Shown: positions 12,098 through 23,984, counted from the stretch's first letter. The stretch: DNA of 64,000 nucleotides from Coptis chinensis (GCA_015680905.1 CM027384.1:63991001-64055000); one strand, 5' to 3'. Notes: generated by a model not told the origin, from the letters alone. A program made the numbers and translations.

Positions 12098-12989
12098 GAT
12101 GCGATTAAGTTTCAGGAAACAATGCAGTTGCAATGGATACTGTGTATACATCTGACACCGCAAGCTAGATTGGCCTAAAAAACTGCCGTATGTAATCACC
12201 AGGCAATCTTGTGGCGTCTTTAAGAATATTATTTGTTAAAAGGACCTATTACTTGCACTCTCCTATTAGTATCTATTATTCTTATTCTAAAGTTCCATTA
12301 GAGCTAATTTTCTCGACAACAGCTGGGAGATCTTACTTTTGTAAGTCATACCTCTTTTGTTCAGCCAACAATGTGCCGCCTTGACTTATTATTACTCACT
12401 AGAGCCCTGCACTTCAACTCATACAAGCATGAAAAGCTTATTCTCAAATCAAAGCTACTTGCTTATAAGAGCGAAGTGTGTAGTTGGCTTTAATGGCTTG
12501 TTAAAGCATGAAAAGGTATCCAGAAAGCACAGTAACAACTATGAGATAGGATTCAAAGTAGCACAATCGGCTATAGAGCAGAACTCCAGATCCACAAATA
12601 GCCGCGGGCAAGCACCTTTAACAAGCGAGTTCGTTAGCAGCCCAAATAAAGTACTCCTTTAACACACAAGTACGCTCATGCTAGTACAAAAGTAAGTAAA
12701 CAACCTGATCTGCTCCTTTGCCCGTTCTTCACATCTCGTTCTCCCTTTAGGTGGCATGAAAGCTTTGGAACAGCAGCTAGACCGCCTCGATCTTAAAAGC
12801 TGCCAGTAAACCTTCTCATGTCTCCGGACCTTCTGTGACCAGGGCTTTGGACTATATCAAATAGCCTACTCGAACAGTAAAGCCTAGCTAGCAAATGAAC
12901 CGTTAGCCCAATCCACTTGTTGTCCGCTTGCTTTCGCACCTCGCATACGCGTTCTTTAACATGCTAGTACACAACAAGCTCCTAAAGCT
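12098..12989. other. Gene-free segment; 12350-12985 differs in composition
   Basis: From about 12350 to 12985 the DNA is less AT-biased and richer in CTAG, GCTTG and AAGC words than its neighbours, reminiscent of plant mitochondrial intergenic DNA. I cannot match it to an organelle gene. A 101-codon open frame here has no recognisable features. Confidence 0.35.
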
Positions 12990-13480
12990 AGTAAGAGCAT
13001 AATGGTGAGACCTCTTCAATACCAAACACCAAATTCTTGAAAATTGTAAAAACCATCTTTAGTGGTGAGACCAAATAAAAAAAACCAAACCAAACACAAA
13101 AGGGGCTCCCATTTGGTGTTTGGTTTGATGTTATATCAAACGTACAATGCAATGTTCAATAAACCGCGCAATTTTTCAAAAACCGTGTGGGCTTGTGGGG
13201 TGTTGTGGGTTTCTTTGGCACGGTTTTCAAAAAATAGCGATGACTTCAAAACAACGTGGGCTTTGGGCTAAATTGTACGCCGCGATGTTTCAAACACCAC
13301 GTGGGGCGTTGGGCTAAATTGTGGGCTTGCTGATGCGGTGTTTCAAAAGCTGTGTTGGCTATTCTGGCGCGGTTGATCCAAAGCAGCGTAGTTTGGTGTC
13401 GAATCTTTTATGTCTGGGCTGAAGATGCTTAGTGTTTGTTTGGTTTGGTATTTGGTTTAGTCCAAAAATTTGGTGTTTTT
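12990..13480. mobile_element. Diverged relative of the Harbinger-like MITE at 54984-55419
   Basis: The left end GAGCATAATGGTGAGACCTC and the following ACCAAATTCTTGAAAAT match the start of the MITE in the right MULE terminus. The interior shares GTTTGGTTTGGTGTT-type motifs and CCGCG-containing blocks, and the right part has TTTGGTGTTTTTGAGG. The right terminus has lost the clean inverted end, and no target duplication is evident. Confidence 0.65.
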
Positions 13481-14130
13481 GAGGTGGAGGCAAATGTGGG
13501 GTTATTACCTGTCTAGCTGCATCTTTGGATGCAAATTTGTGATTTTGGATGGGGATGTGGCGCGACAGTGGTAACGTCGCGTGCCACTCCTGATGTCACC
13601 TAAACATTTTTTTGACTTTGACCACAACACACCGCGCCATTACTAATGTCGTGCGACATTTCTACTGTAGCACGACACTATCACTGAAAACAAATGTGTG
13701 AAATGGCAACAGTCGGACTATCGCGCGATATTTATTTAAGCATAGCATGCGACAGTAGTATTGGCGTGCAACATTATCAATGATGCTCGGGATAGACCCT
13801 ACATATAGATTTGCGACCGATATTTTCCTCCACTTAGAGTTGGTCAAAATTTGAGAATACTTTCTTCAAATTTCAGCCTCAAACATGTAGGTGATACTAC
13901 CACCACCTAGAGATGCTCTAAACTAGTATACTAGTATTTGCCCGATTGCTTTAACTACGGTTCCCACCTGTCATGTCCAAAACTGTGGAACTCATGAAAA
14001 GTTGATTTGCTAGATCAGAGCATCAACTCTGATGATTATAGGGGTAAAAAAAGTTCACCATCTAGAATCGATCCATGACTGCTAAAGTGTTAAAGTAAAG
14101 GAGTCCTTTACCGTAAGCTATGCAAGTCTT
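13481..14130. other. Gene-free segment
   Basis: Contains several CGCGACA/TGTCGCG words around 13560-13770, probably remains of a repeat. No coding sequence is recognised. Confidence 0.35.
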
Positions 14131-14455
14131 AAAGTGATAGATCAATAGTTGCCCTGTTCTTCAGGACTCCAAATTCTTATATGTTCCATGTTTATCACTT
14201 AGTTAGTGTAGCTAGTTGTATTGTACTCTTTTCATTCACTTTGCTTATATATTAAACATGAATCCTCTCTACAAATTGTGAAAATCGGAACTCCAAATAT
14301 CTTAGTCTCAATTTCACATGGTATCAGAGTCTAAAATTCCTACTTTTTTTCTTTCAACAATGACTTCACCAACACCACAAGATACTCTCTCCATTGTTTC
14401 TTCTGAGACACAATCGGGTGATCCATTTTTCATTCATCACTCTGGCAACCTAATA
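14130..14455 (+). mobile_element. Copia fragment A: LTR end, primer-binding site and start of gag
   Basis: LTR-like sequence ends in CACA at 14318 and is followed directly by TGGTATCAGAG (14319-14329), the standard primer-binding site complementary to initiator methionine tRNA. An ATG at 14360 opens a short gag start (MTSPTPQDTLSI) that is cut off at about 14456, where another LTR begins. The left limit of the LTR is uncertain. Confidence 0.75.
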
Positions 14456-14684
14456 TGAAAGATATATGACAATAATATATCTTAGGAATGATATGTACAT
14501 AATAGTCTAGATTTTATCTTTCCTCTTATTCTGTTATAATCTTTCCTCCTATTCACCTATGATTTCTCCCATTATTCTATAAATGATACCCTATTGTATT
14601 GCTATATATTGTCTTCTGAAAAATCAATAAACAAGTAAGTCTTCTCTATCAATGTATTTTCTCTGTTCACACTACTATCGTAAA
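14456..14684 (+). mobile_element. Copia fragment B: 5' LTR
   Basis: LTR-like segment beginning near TGAAAGATATATGAC and including a plausible promoter/poly(A) region (TCTATAAATGATACCC, CAATAAACAAG). It is followed at 14685-14696 by TGGTATTGGAGC, a variant of the initiator-Met primer-binding site. It interrupts the gag start of fragment A. Confidence 0.7.
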
Positions 14685-14738
14685 TGGTATTGGAGCAATT
14701 CTAAACTTGATCCTTTTCTTTATCTCAAGTCTCAACCA

Positions 14739-15409
14739 TGGCAAATGACAATCCACCAAATTCGTCCAATTCTAACCAGTTGAGTGGAACACAAAATCCT
14801 ATCAATGATGTCTTCGTCACCATTTTTTCTTCACTCCTCGGATAATCCAGAAGCAATTCTTGTCTCTTGTCCTCTTAATGGAGAAAACTATTCCACATGG
14901 AAAAGGTCCACGAAGATGGCTCTAAATGCAAAGAATAAATTTGGCTTTGTTGATGGGATAGTCAGGAAGCTAGCCACTGATCCTATGAAAATTCAAACAT
15001 GGGAACGATGCAATGATATGGTGTTATCTTGGTTACTGAATTCCATCGATAAATCTTTGGTTTCGAGCATAATATATGCTGCTACTTTGCGCGAGGTATG
15101 GCTTGATCTTAACCGACGTTTCTCACAAAGTAATAGCCCTCGTATTTTCCAGTTAAAGGAAGATATTGCTAATTGTTACTAAGAGCAGAAATCGCTTGCT
15201 TCTTACTACAATGCTCTCAAATCTTATTGGGATGAGTTGGCATATTATACAACAATTCCAAGCTGCACTTGTGGAGTCATGCCAAGCTGCACTTGTGGTG
15301 GAATTTTTACTGAATTACAAGAATGGGAGGAAAAAGAACATGTCTATCAATTCCTTTTGAGACTCAATGACTTTTACTGTCATATACGAAGTCAGATCCT
15401 TGCAATAGT
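14739..15409 (+). pseudogene. Copia fragment B: gag (UBN2/Retrotran_gag_3 type), broken
   Basis: The start MANDNPPNSS lies at 14739. After a frame change near 14800 the frame encodes FFLHSSDNPEAILVSCPLNG and ENYSTWKRSTKMALNAKNK, the hallmark N-terminal gag motif (LNGxNYxxWxxxM) of plant Copia elements. Then come VLSWLLNSIDKSLVSSI and VWLDLNRRFSQSN. A stop at 15181-15183 precedes the continuation ASYYNALKSYWDELAYY in another frame, and a short CxC-containing tandem duplication follows near 15260-15300. The sequence ends where LTR C starts at 15410. Gag forms the particle shell in intact elements. This copy is dead. Confidence 0.85.
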
Positions 15410-16084
15410 TGTTGGAGTTATCCCTCACATGAGGATGAGGAAGAAGAAGAGAGAAATTAGGATTGTTCGCGTAAAGAGGTCTGAGCGCGTGTGCGCTTAG
15501 ATTGGTCTAAGCCTAAGGTGCACCCGCGCCCTTGTTACTGGAAAACGGAACAGGTACTTGAGGGCGCGCGTGCTCGAAATTGGCCTTGCCGAGAGACCGC
15601 CCGCGCCCATGTCTATTTTTCGCAGTTTCTATCTACAGTAACCGCGAATCAGGTTTTTGGGATATAAACCAAAAACAAGGTTTTGGAAAACCTAGCCAAC
15701 ACAAAAAGTCACGAATTAAAACCCAATTTTGAGAGTTATCAAAATTGAGAGAGAACCCTTGAATCCAGAAAAGCTTGTAAGGAGAGAGGAGTGATCTAGT
15801 AAGGTGGAGAGACTTGGGAGGAGTGATTGTAATCTTCCTTCCCACATTATAAAAAGATTAGCTCTTGTGGAAGTAGGCACCATTGGCCGAATCATGTTAC
15901 ATCTTTGTGTTGTGGTATGCTTTAACTTTTCTTTGTATTATTATTTGTTATTGATAGTTGTTTAGAGAGTTGGGCATACTAGGTTGGTTGTAGTGGAAAT
16001 TTAGATTTTGTCTGGAGTTATAGTGTGTTCATATTACAAGTTATCTGTGTAGTGAGGATCGATTGGTATCGTTATTCCCCAACA
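15410..16084 (+). mobile_element. Copia fragment C: 5' LTR (675 bp) and primer-binding site
   Basis: Begins TGTTGGAG and ends CCCCAACA, a TG..CA LTR with short inverted ends. The next bases, 16087-16100, read TGGTATTGGAGCCA, an initiator-Met primer-binding site variant. An unusually GC-rich block lies at 15470-15610. It lies directly against the gag of fragment B, which suggests insertion into it. Confidence 0.8.
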
Positions 16085-16193
16085 AGTGGTATTGGAGCCA
16101 GGTTAGATTAATCTAGAGTGTTATCCAAATTTTGCTCAGAAGGTGTTTAACAAAATTCCTGAGAGAAGGTTTGAGTTGAAATAGCTTGTAGAG

Positions 16194-16274
16194 ATGGACC
16201 ATTTTGTGAACACTCGAATGACTAGTTTGAATAGAGCAAACTACACTATTTGGAAAACCAAGTCACCATCATGA
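16194..16274 (+). pseudogene. Copia fragment C: start of gag, truncated
   Basis: An ATG opens MDHFVNTRMTSLNRANYTIW, the LNxxNYxxW pattern of Copia gag, and stops at a TGA within about 27 codons. No further gag or pol follows, so the element is a 5' fragment. Confidence 0.65.
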
Positions 16275-16955
16275 GAGAATGATCAGAGATTCCTGGAGGT
16301 GCAAAAGAGGCTTCATCAGTTAAGAAATAATTATTCCAGCTTGCATTGACAAGAACTCTATCTATCTTTGACATCTTTCTAAGCACTCCTTGAGCATTGT
16401 TTGACTAGGAGAAGAAGAAGCCCTTATTCTTTGACTTTCTTAGTTCCAAGTTACTATGTGTTATGGACTTTGTGTTTTTTTTTGGCTTGTGCCGAGTAAG
16501 TAAAAATAAATGACTAGTTTTTAACATAAGCACCACTATGGATTCTAAGCTAAGGCCCGTCATTAGTCCATTAGGCTAAAAAGCTTTCACAATTGCCGCA
16601 ACAACAACTTCAATTAATCCAAATACTCTTGTCCACCCATTAGTGATGGCCATTTTACTCTCTAAAACAGCTGCCACTTTCTTCCAAGTAATTTGCATTT
16701 ATGCCCAAATCTTTCTTGGCCTGTAACCAGCTGATTGCATGAAATTCCTTACATGCATGGTTCTTAAGAGATGCACCATATGTCCATATCTAGCTCATCC
16801 AAGATTTCCTCTAGCTACATCAACATAATTTATCTTCACCAGATAAATATTGAAGTTTATGTGGAAATTATTACCAATAAATAGTCATGGCCTAAAATGT
16901 AATACGTCGTTAAGTAACCGTTCATTTTTATTTTTATTTTCAGTTAAGTGATCTC
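16275..16955. other. Gene-free segment
   Basis: No transposon end, RNA gene or coding region recognised. Confidence 0.35.
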
Positions 16956-16958
16956 TTA

Positions 16959-17911
16959 GTGGTTATTTGTTTTCTTTAGATTTAGCATTAAGCACCTTTG
17001 AAACTTAAGTTTCAGCATTTAGAGACATAAAGTGTTGCTTGTTTTTTCTAAATAGTTTAAGCGTTCAGTGGCAAAATTGGACTCCAGCATTCCGCGACAA
17101 ACTTCTCACTGAATGCTGAATTGAAGTGTTGAAAGCGAAGAGTACCACTATTATCCTTTGCTCATCTTCACACTCTAGTATGTGAACCCATGATCTAGGA
17201 AGGACCCATCCAACCTCTTTACCTTGATTGATCAATTTCTTGTGTAATGGAAGCAAGAATCTTTGAAGAACCATCTCCAAATCATTACATTGATTTTATT
17301 GAAATCAATTTCTAAAGGGGTGGGTGATGTAACATGCGAACAAGGACGAAAGAGATTTTTGTTTCTATAACTCGGGCAGAAAGAGAACGAAAATTGGGTT
17401 GTTGAAACGAAGAGTCTAATTGGAATATTAGATTTGCTGTTATAAGAGGACATCCTTCTTTGATGATACTCATCCTGCTATAGCCACTTGTATTTTGTAT
17501 TAAATATAAATACAATTATATGTTTTTTATTATTTAATTAAAAAATGTGTTTTATTTTCTATATATCAATTTAAAATTCTTAAATAAAAATAAAATAAAA
17601 TGATAAATTGCATTTATTATTGCTTCTAAAATTAAATAACATGGGTAAAGAAGTTTAAGATACACTATTTATCACAAGAATTTATTTTTGTAGTATTTTG
17701 AAAATGAAAATTCTGAAGTGTTTCTTACACTATATTATTGTATAAAAATAATTTGAAAATACATCCATAGGGTAAAATGGTCAAAATCACTATTATTTAG
17801 CAGTCAGAGACGAGCAAAAACAAACAAACTTTTAGAGTTTAGCATTCAGTGTTCAACACTTAGAGGGTGGGTACATTCAACATTCAGAGGCCCAGAAAAA
17901 CAAACGACCCC
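16959..17911. mobile_element. TIR element with TTA target duplication (Harbinger-like, non-autonomous)
   Basis: The left end GTGGTTATTTGTTTTC and the inverse of the right end GGGGTCGTTTGTTTTTC match closely and are flanked on both sides by TTA (16956-16958 and 17912-17914). The inner ends also pair loosely around TTTAGCATT and AATGCTAAA. About 950 bp, no transposase recognised. TTA duplications are usual for PIF/Harbinger elements. Confidence 0.65.
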
Positions 17912-17914
17912 TTA

Positions 17915-18574
17915 GTGTAACTCTTTAAAAAATGGGACTGCACCATTTATATTGATAATTAAAATGCCAATTCTTGGTAAAAGTTTTAGCTATATATTTA
18001 GTTGATATGAAATCTAAGGAATCCATGTCTCCCACGCACAACCAACAATCAAAATTGGTATATTATTACTACTGGATGAGGTCAATTTGATCTCAAGAAA
18101 ACAAGCACATCCTGGAGCTAATTAATCCTTCACAATTCTCAAGTTGAATAAGAATTTGAGTTTCTTCACCAAACTTTTGAAATGCTCCACCATAACGACT
18201 AATAACGAGAATAATGTCATTTTGTTTTATGTTTTTTTGGTCTTAACTAGAATAGCACATACAAAACCCATTCTCCGAATCATAATTTTGAAGTAATTAT
18301 AGAAGAATAATTAAGAGAGAAATGAATTCATTACGTACGTACTTGTCTCAAAACTATATGTTCCGGCCCCCACGCAAATCTTGCTGAAACACTATACATG
18401 GTGCTCTATGTATGGAGACTTTAGTTAGTTAGTTCCAACTGATTCAAGTTCGTTATTGGACATAACTGATTCCGTTAAACTGTAAGAATATTACATTTGT
18501 AGATTGAGTTAGTTATAACTAAATTATGACATTGAATAACTAACTAGTAACTTTTAGTGATATCTCCATTAATA
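17915..18574. other. Intergenic, left flank of the MULE
   Basis: AT-rich, nothing recognised. Its last 18 bp (18557-18574, GTGATATCTCCATTAATA) recur at 55545-55562 beyond the other end of the MULE. Confidence 0.5.
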
Positions 18575-18862
18575 GGGAAAAAAGGCAGTTTTGACCCTTG
18601 AACTTGTCTAAGATTATTAGCGGAGACCCTGAAGTTCACTTTAGGCAATTTAAACCTTGAACTTGAAGAATGCAAGCAGGTATGTTTGGGACACAAAATT
18701 CCGGTACCTGAAAGAGGATGTGGCAACTTCTTTTCATGCATGGAATTTCATTTTAATGATCGACTTGTAATCCAATCAAACTGCACCTGGCAAGTGGGCA
18801 AGTGCTGAGGTGTCCTTGTAACCCACATCAGCACTAACTAAACCACACACTCCTCACGTGAC
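18575..18862 (+). repeat. MULE left terminal inverted repeat
   Basis: About 288 bp, starting GGGAAAAAAGGCAG and ending near CCTCACGTGACATT. Pairs with 54771-55501. Confidence 0.9.
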
Positions 18863-19170
18863 ATTAAAATCGATAAACCAAGTTCATCACCAATTATTTT
18901 CCCTCTCTCGACTCTTAAAACCCTAGTTTTTCCAATTAAAACTGAAATCGATAAAATCAAACCCTAGTTTAACAAAAAACAAAGATATTGAAGTTAGTTG
19001 GTGCTGATATTGTGTTAATTCTATCGTTGCAGCTAATTGATGGATTGACTGGCGAGGAGCTCAAGTACGTAATTTTATAACAAATGTTAAATTTCTCAAT
19101 GATTGTTAAGTTTAAATAGATTTTTTTTAAGTAAGTAATTTTTTCTACAGTGGATAATTTTTTTCATTTT
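18863..19170. other. MULE sub-terminal leader
   Basis: Contains CCCTAGTTTTTCC and TTAAAACCC words and a possible short 5' exon near 19030-19064. No domain is recognised. Probably the leader of the transposase gene. Confidence 0.4.
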
Positions 19171-22100
19171 AAACATACATCATGGGGGAACTTTTCTTAA
19201 TAGACCCACATTACACTATACTGGTGGGGATATGACTGCTTCTTATGAAGATATGACCTCAAATTTGACATGCCTTTAACTAAGGAGTAGGATAGTTGAC
19301 TTGGGTTATCTTGCTAGGACTATAGATTGACTTATATTTAACACACCTGGTTTCGAGATGATGAATGGAATAAGGCCAATTACAAATGATGATGATGTAA
19401 GGCTAATGATAAAATAGGCTGAGGTTTTTGGGGCCTTGGATGTTTATGTTCATCAAAAACAACCTAGTGATGAGGATAGTGAAAGTGAGGTTGATAGTGA
19501 AGCTGAAATTGATATTGCTTGTTTAGATAATGTTTTTGATGATAAGGGGCTTATTGAGTTTAGGAAGATGAGGCTTGAAATGAGAAATGGAAATAAGCAT
19601 ACTTCAATGGAAGGGACTAGTGCTGAAGAGGGTTTTGATATGGTTGAAGGTCCTCATGTTGTTGAAAGTGAAGTTGTTGATATGGTGGAAGGGGAGGTCA
19701 TTCCTAATGTACCTGAGTTGTTGTCTCTGATAACATTGAGTACACTGGGTATGATAGTGAATATGGGAATTCAGAGGAGAATGAGAGCCCAAATGAGAAT
19801 GATGAAGATGATGGTGTATGCATTAGTAAAAAGAAAAGTAAGTGGCCTACATTTGATCCTAAGACTGATATTTTTAGTATTGATCCTGCATTGGGTATGA
19901 GATTTGCTAGTAAAGAAGAGTTTAAGGAATGTATTAGAGACTATGGGTAGGACATGGATACTTTATTCTGTTTAAGAAGAATGAAGCAGATAGGATATAT
20001 AGGGTAACAATTGTATGTTCTAAGAGAGTGGGATGTGACTGGAGATGTCACGCCAGTTCAATGCAAGTTGAGTGTACTTGGTGAAGTTGTGCTAATGGTA
20101 AGTTAGGTTTCAAAAGAGTATTGAAGAGGTTCACCATAGATTGTTTGGAAGATGGATTGGTGGGAGTTGTGAAGGAGAAAAGGTAGTATTCTTAGCTTTA
20201 GGACTTGTTTTTAATGACTCAAACTTTGTATTGAATAACTTGAAAATACACACTTTGATTGATGAAAAGAAAAACTTGAGTGAAGATTGAAACATAAACT
20301 TGAAAGAAACAACTTTTATTGATTGATTAAAACATAAACTTGAAAAGAAAAAGATTGAATTGAAGAACAAAAAGTAAAAACAAAACTTGAATGTAAATGA
20401 CTTCAAAAATAAATCATACTCTACTCCTACATGACACTAGAATAAGTCTAGGTGCATTCTCTCCTCCTACTTTTAAGTTCTTATACCCTTACTTTTACAA
20501 AAGACTGATTTGTCTTCTCCTTCTACAATCCCCCAACCATGTTTGCTTTATGCTTTTCCTTTTTCTTTTTCTTTAGCTTTTTCATATCTTCTTGATCAAG
20601 CTAGATTTTGAGCAAGTCTTCTTTTGTATCAAGGCCATCCATCTCTAGTCTTCTGAGTTAAGGACGTGACTTTAAGTTCTCTGGTGTTGAGTCCTTGACC
20701 TTTGACCTTTGACTTTGACTTTGAATTTTTTATAGCAGCTTTGAGTCTTCATAATAAGCGTTAATAAGACTCATTTTGGTGCTAAAATGCAGCTTTTATG
20801 ATAAGTGGTCTGAAATGCTCTGTAACCTTAAAAAGGCAATAAAAACTATAAGTTGTCTTTTCATGATGCGTAAGAAGGGTTGTAATGCAGTAATGTAAGG
20901 GTAATAAAATGCACATTTGAGAGTTGATCACTTGGCAGATAAAGTCATTGAATAATGTTCACTAGTGTAAAAGGGATTTCAATGCTAGGTTTTGTAATTC
21001 TAGATGGCTCTTTAGAAGATTTAAACCTGAAATCCTTGCCAACTCTAGGTGGAAGTTAGAAGATTTTAAATTTGCAGTTTAAAGAGATTCTATATGAATG
21101 TTTCAATTGATTAATGTTCTAGAGCTAAAAGATTTGCATTAGGTGAGATGGATTCAGTTACGATAGAATACTATACTAGAGTACATGATTAAGCACATAA
21201 GTTATTGATTAAGAAATATAGGTAGTACTGTGAGAGTGCACTATGATAATCTGGTTTCCAATGATGATACTTCTCCTAAAATTTTCAAAAGGTTTTATGT
21301 ATGTCTTGATGCCTTGAAGAAAGGGTGGAAGAGTGGTTGCAGACCTATCATAGAATTGGATAGTTGTTTCTTGAAGGATTATATAAAAAGACAGTTGTTG
21401 GCAACTATTGGGAGAGATGGTAATAACCAAATGTATCCAATTGCATGGGCTGTGGTTGAAGCTGAAAACAATGACTCTTGGTTGTGGTTTGTGGAGTTGT
21501 TGGTTGATGACATTGGTCAGTCAAATGGGGCTGGGTGGACTATTATATCAGACCAACAAAAATGGTTGGTTGAGGCTGTCACTTACTCTTGCCATTGGTA
21601 TAACACAAGTGTTGTGTAAGGCACATATATGCCAATTTCAGAAAAAAGATATAGTGGTTCTATGTTGAAAGGGTTGTTTTGGAAGACTGCTAAGAGTGGG
21701 GGCAAGTCAATGTTTGAGGCAAACATGAAAAGAATTGAAGCTGTGAGTAAAGATGTTGTTGATTATTTGAGGAACAAGCAACATCCAAAGCAGTGGTGTA
21801 GAGCTTTTCAACTTGAAACATTTTTTTGTGATGTAATAGGGAATAACATGAGTGAGTGTTTTAACAATTGCATCTTGATGGCAAAGATCAAACCATTAAT
21901 TCACATGTTAGAGGACATTAGACTTTACATAGTGAGTAGGATGCATAAAAGAAGGGTTTTAATTGAGAAGTGGACATCAGACTTGTTAGCACCAAAAATT
22001 AGGAAACAGTTAGAAAAGAACAAGATGGATAGTAGAAACTGGCAGTGCACTTACCATGGGGGGTTCTGAGTTTCCAGTCATTGGTGAAAAGAATGCATTT

Positions 22101-22510
22101 GTTGTTGATTTAATAAAGAAGACATGTGGATGTAGGTCTTGGAATCTGATTGGAATTCCTTGTGCTCATGTAATTTCTGCAATTTTTACTGCTACTAATA
22201 ACCCAGATAACTATATGCACCCTTGGTATATGATGGAAACAGTTAGGCAGTCTTATGCTGAACATATAATGCCTATAAATGGTGAACAACAGTGGGTCAA
22301 GCAGCCTTTTGCTACATTGTTGCCTTAAAATATCAAAAAGACTCCTGGAATACCCCAAAGAAACAGAAGGAAGGATCCACATGAGGAACCAAGTAAATGG
22401 CACATAATTTCAAGGAAGGGAAAACAGATGAGGTGTCCCAATTACAATGAACTGGGGCATAATAAGACAGGATGTAAACAAGATAAAAAACCAGAAGCAA
22501 GGTAAAAAAA
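19171..22510 (+). pseudogene. MULE (MURA-like) transposase, broken by stops, frameshifts and an insertion
   Basis: Domains in order: an N-terminal PB1-like plant MULE domain (HHGGTFLNRPTLHYTGGDM, about 19176-19420); an acidic linker (19430-19790); a Mutator DNA-binding domain (SIDPALGMRFASKEEF, then VGCDWRCHASSMQVECTW, about 19860-20090); the MULE catalytic domain (LDSCFLKD and ISDQQKWL give two candidate acidic residues, with DGNNQMYPIAWAVVE between them, 21230-21610), whose third acidic residue is probably in NMSECFNN near 21850; a SWIM zinc finger (CGCRSWNLIGIPCAHV, 22125-22170); and a zinc knuckle damaged in its second cysteine (CPNYNELGHNKTGC, near 22437-22478). Stops occur in the first domain, several frameshifts separate the parts, and about 0.9 kb of foreign sequence lies between the DNA-binding and catalytic domains. 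The family cuts and pastes DNA between TIRs. This copy is inactive. Confidence 0.92.
20140..21030. other. Probable insertion inside the MULE transposase
   Basis: Transposase similarity breaks off near 20140 and resumes near 21030 (KLEDFK, then RAKRFALGEMDS in shifted frames). The intervening 0.9 kb has no recognisable coding sequence and contains AAACTTGA repeats (20220-20390) and CTTTGACTTTGAC words (20695-20730). I could not find target duplications, so type and exact limits are unknown. Confidence 0.5.
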
Positions 22511-22619
22511 AAAAAATGCGTGTAAATTGATATTATTTTTACTTACTTAATTTCATTTATTTAAACTACATTTGTATTGATCTTAGTTGTTTTACTTTAT
22601 TGTAGGTTAAAAGGAATAT

Positions 22620-23030
22620 AATACTACAGTCACTGAGCCAGAAGCAGAGGGGAAGAACACCACTGCTCCTCCAAAGGCTCCAACAAAGCCTCCAAAAAGA
22701 TCAAGAAAGGAAAAGGTAAATATGTCTCACCAATGCAATATATTGTTTTCAATGTATCTTAACAATATTAATTTCTCATGTGTAGGCCCCATGTGCACCG
22801 TCAACCAGTACTGCAGCACCATCTGGAACAGATACAAGAGAGCTAGAAGCTAGCAAAGGGGAAGAACACCACTGCTCCTCCAAAGGCTCCAGCAAAGCCT
22901 TCACAAAGATCAAGGAAGGAAAAGGTAAATATGTCTCACCACTGCAATTTATTGTTTTCAATGTATCTTAGCAATATTAATTTCTCATGTGTAGACCCCA
23001 CTCAACCAGTACTGCAGCACCATTTGGAAC
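22620..23030 (+). repeat. Tandem duplication of an exon-intron unit in the MULE, about 200 bp
   Basis: The block GGGGAAGAACACCACTGCTC…AAGGTAAATATGTCTCACCA…TTTCTCATGTGTAG…CAACCAGTACTGCAGCACCA occurs at about 22650-22828 and again at about 22857-23022. Each copy carries a proline/lysine-rich exon, a GTAAAT donor and a TGTAG acceptor, so the duplication would add an exon to the transposase C-terminal tail rather than disrupt it. Confidence 0.85.
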
Positions 23031-23984
23031 ATATACAAGAGAGAAAGCAGTACTGCAACTCCAATTTTGGCTTCACAGACTACATTTCAAATGCGCCAAG
23101 TGGAACAAAAGTCAGAGCATCCAAGGTGAAAACAACTGTTACACAAGTTAATAATGCTTCAATTCTAGCCAAGAATACCAAATCAAAATGTTCAAGGGCA
23201 CAAGTGAGTGAAGTTCCAGCTGTTTCAAGTCCATCCAAGAATGCCAGATCAAAAAGTTTAATTGCACAAGAGAATGAAGCTCCAGCTGTTTCACTGAATA
23301 CCAGGGCATAGAAACATGCAATGGGAATGAAGCCTAGTGGTAGGGGCTATAAGCCTAAGAAATAAGAGTTGGGAACTATTTATACATAGTTGGGAACTAT
23401 GTCCGTTGTTGGTATTTTGAAAGAACCATGTACGTCAGGAGGATCCTATGTCATGATGTTTTGATTTCTTGAAGTTTATGAACATTGTGGTGTCACTATT
23501 AAGGGATGTAATGACAAGAACAGTTCTTATACTTGTTTTGGTATGGGAACTTTTGGTATGCATGTTATTTTAGATATGTTTCTTTTTCATGCTTAAATAA
23601 GGGACCAAAACAAGGAACAGACACCTCGTGAATGGATGTCCCCATTAACTTCTCTTCTAGTACATTTCCTTTTTTCCAAAGTACCATACGCACTTTCCAA
23701 CAACCTGACTTACTGCAATTCCCATACCTTATCAAGAAAGGCTTATAAAATGCATCACATATACACCTTCACTCACACCATTTCTCAGGGATAGTGGAAA
23801 AGGCAAGGGTAAGGCATCTCAAGAAGTTGCATGGGCAGAGAAGAAGAAGGAAAAGGGGCCAAAAGCAAAACAGAAAAATAGAAACAATGCAAGCAAGAGC
23901 GAAGAAGGAAAATCATAAAAAAAAAAATAGTTACTGAGTTCAGCATAACCATTACTGGTGACCCAGATGTTGATCAAAGGAACT
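23031..23984 (+). other. MULE interior, low-complexity tail
   Basis: 23140-23310 keeps an open frame rich in Ser, Ala and Lys with a repeated motif (SKNARSKSLIAQENEAPAVS). 23790-23920 is Lys-rich (GKGKGKASQEVAWAEKKKEK). A frame reading ITGDPDVDQRN reaches the Gypsy-1 insertion site at 23984 and resumes at 53943 as FLEHMQTILAEDDDEVSESV, ending at 54011-54013. No known domain is recognised. Confidence 0.5.

Noticed and set aside
12357-12662. 101-codon open frame as a small gene
   Set aside because: No recognisable domain, no splice or promoter context, and unusual base composition that may be organelle-derived.
13540-13770. CGCGACA-rich segment as a gene or RNA
   Set aside because: Short repeated words only, no open frame with codon bias and no fold that resembles a known RNA.
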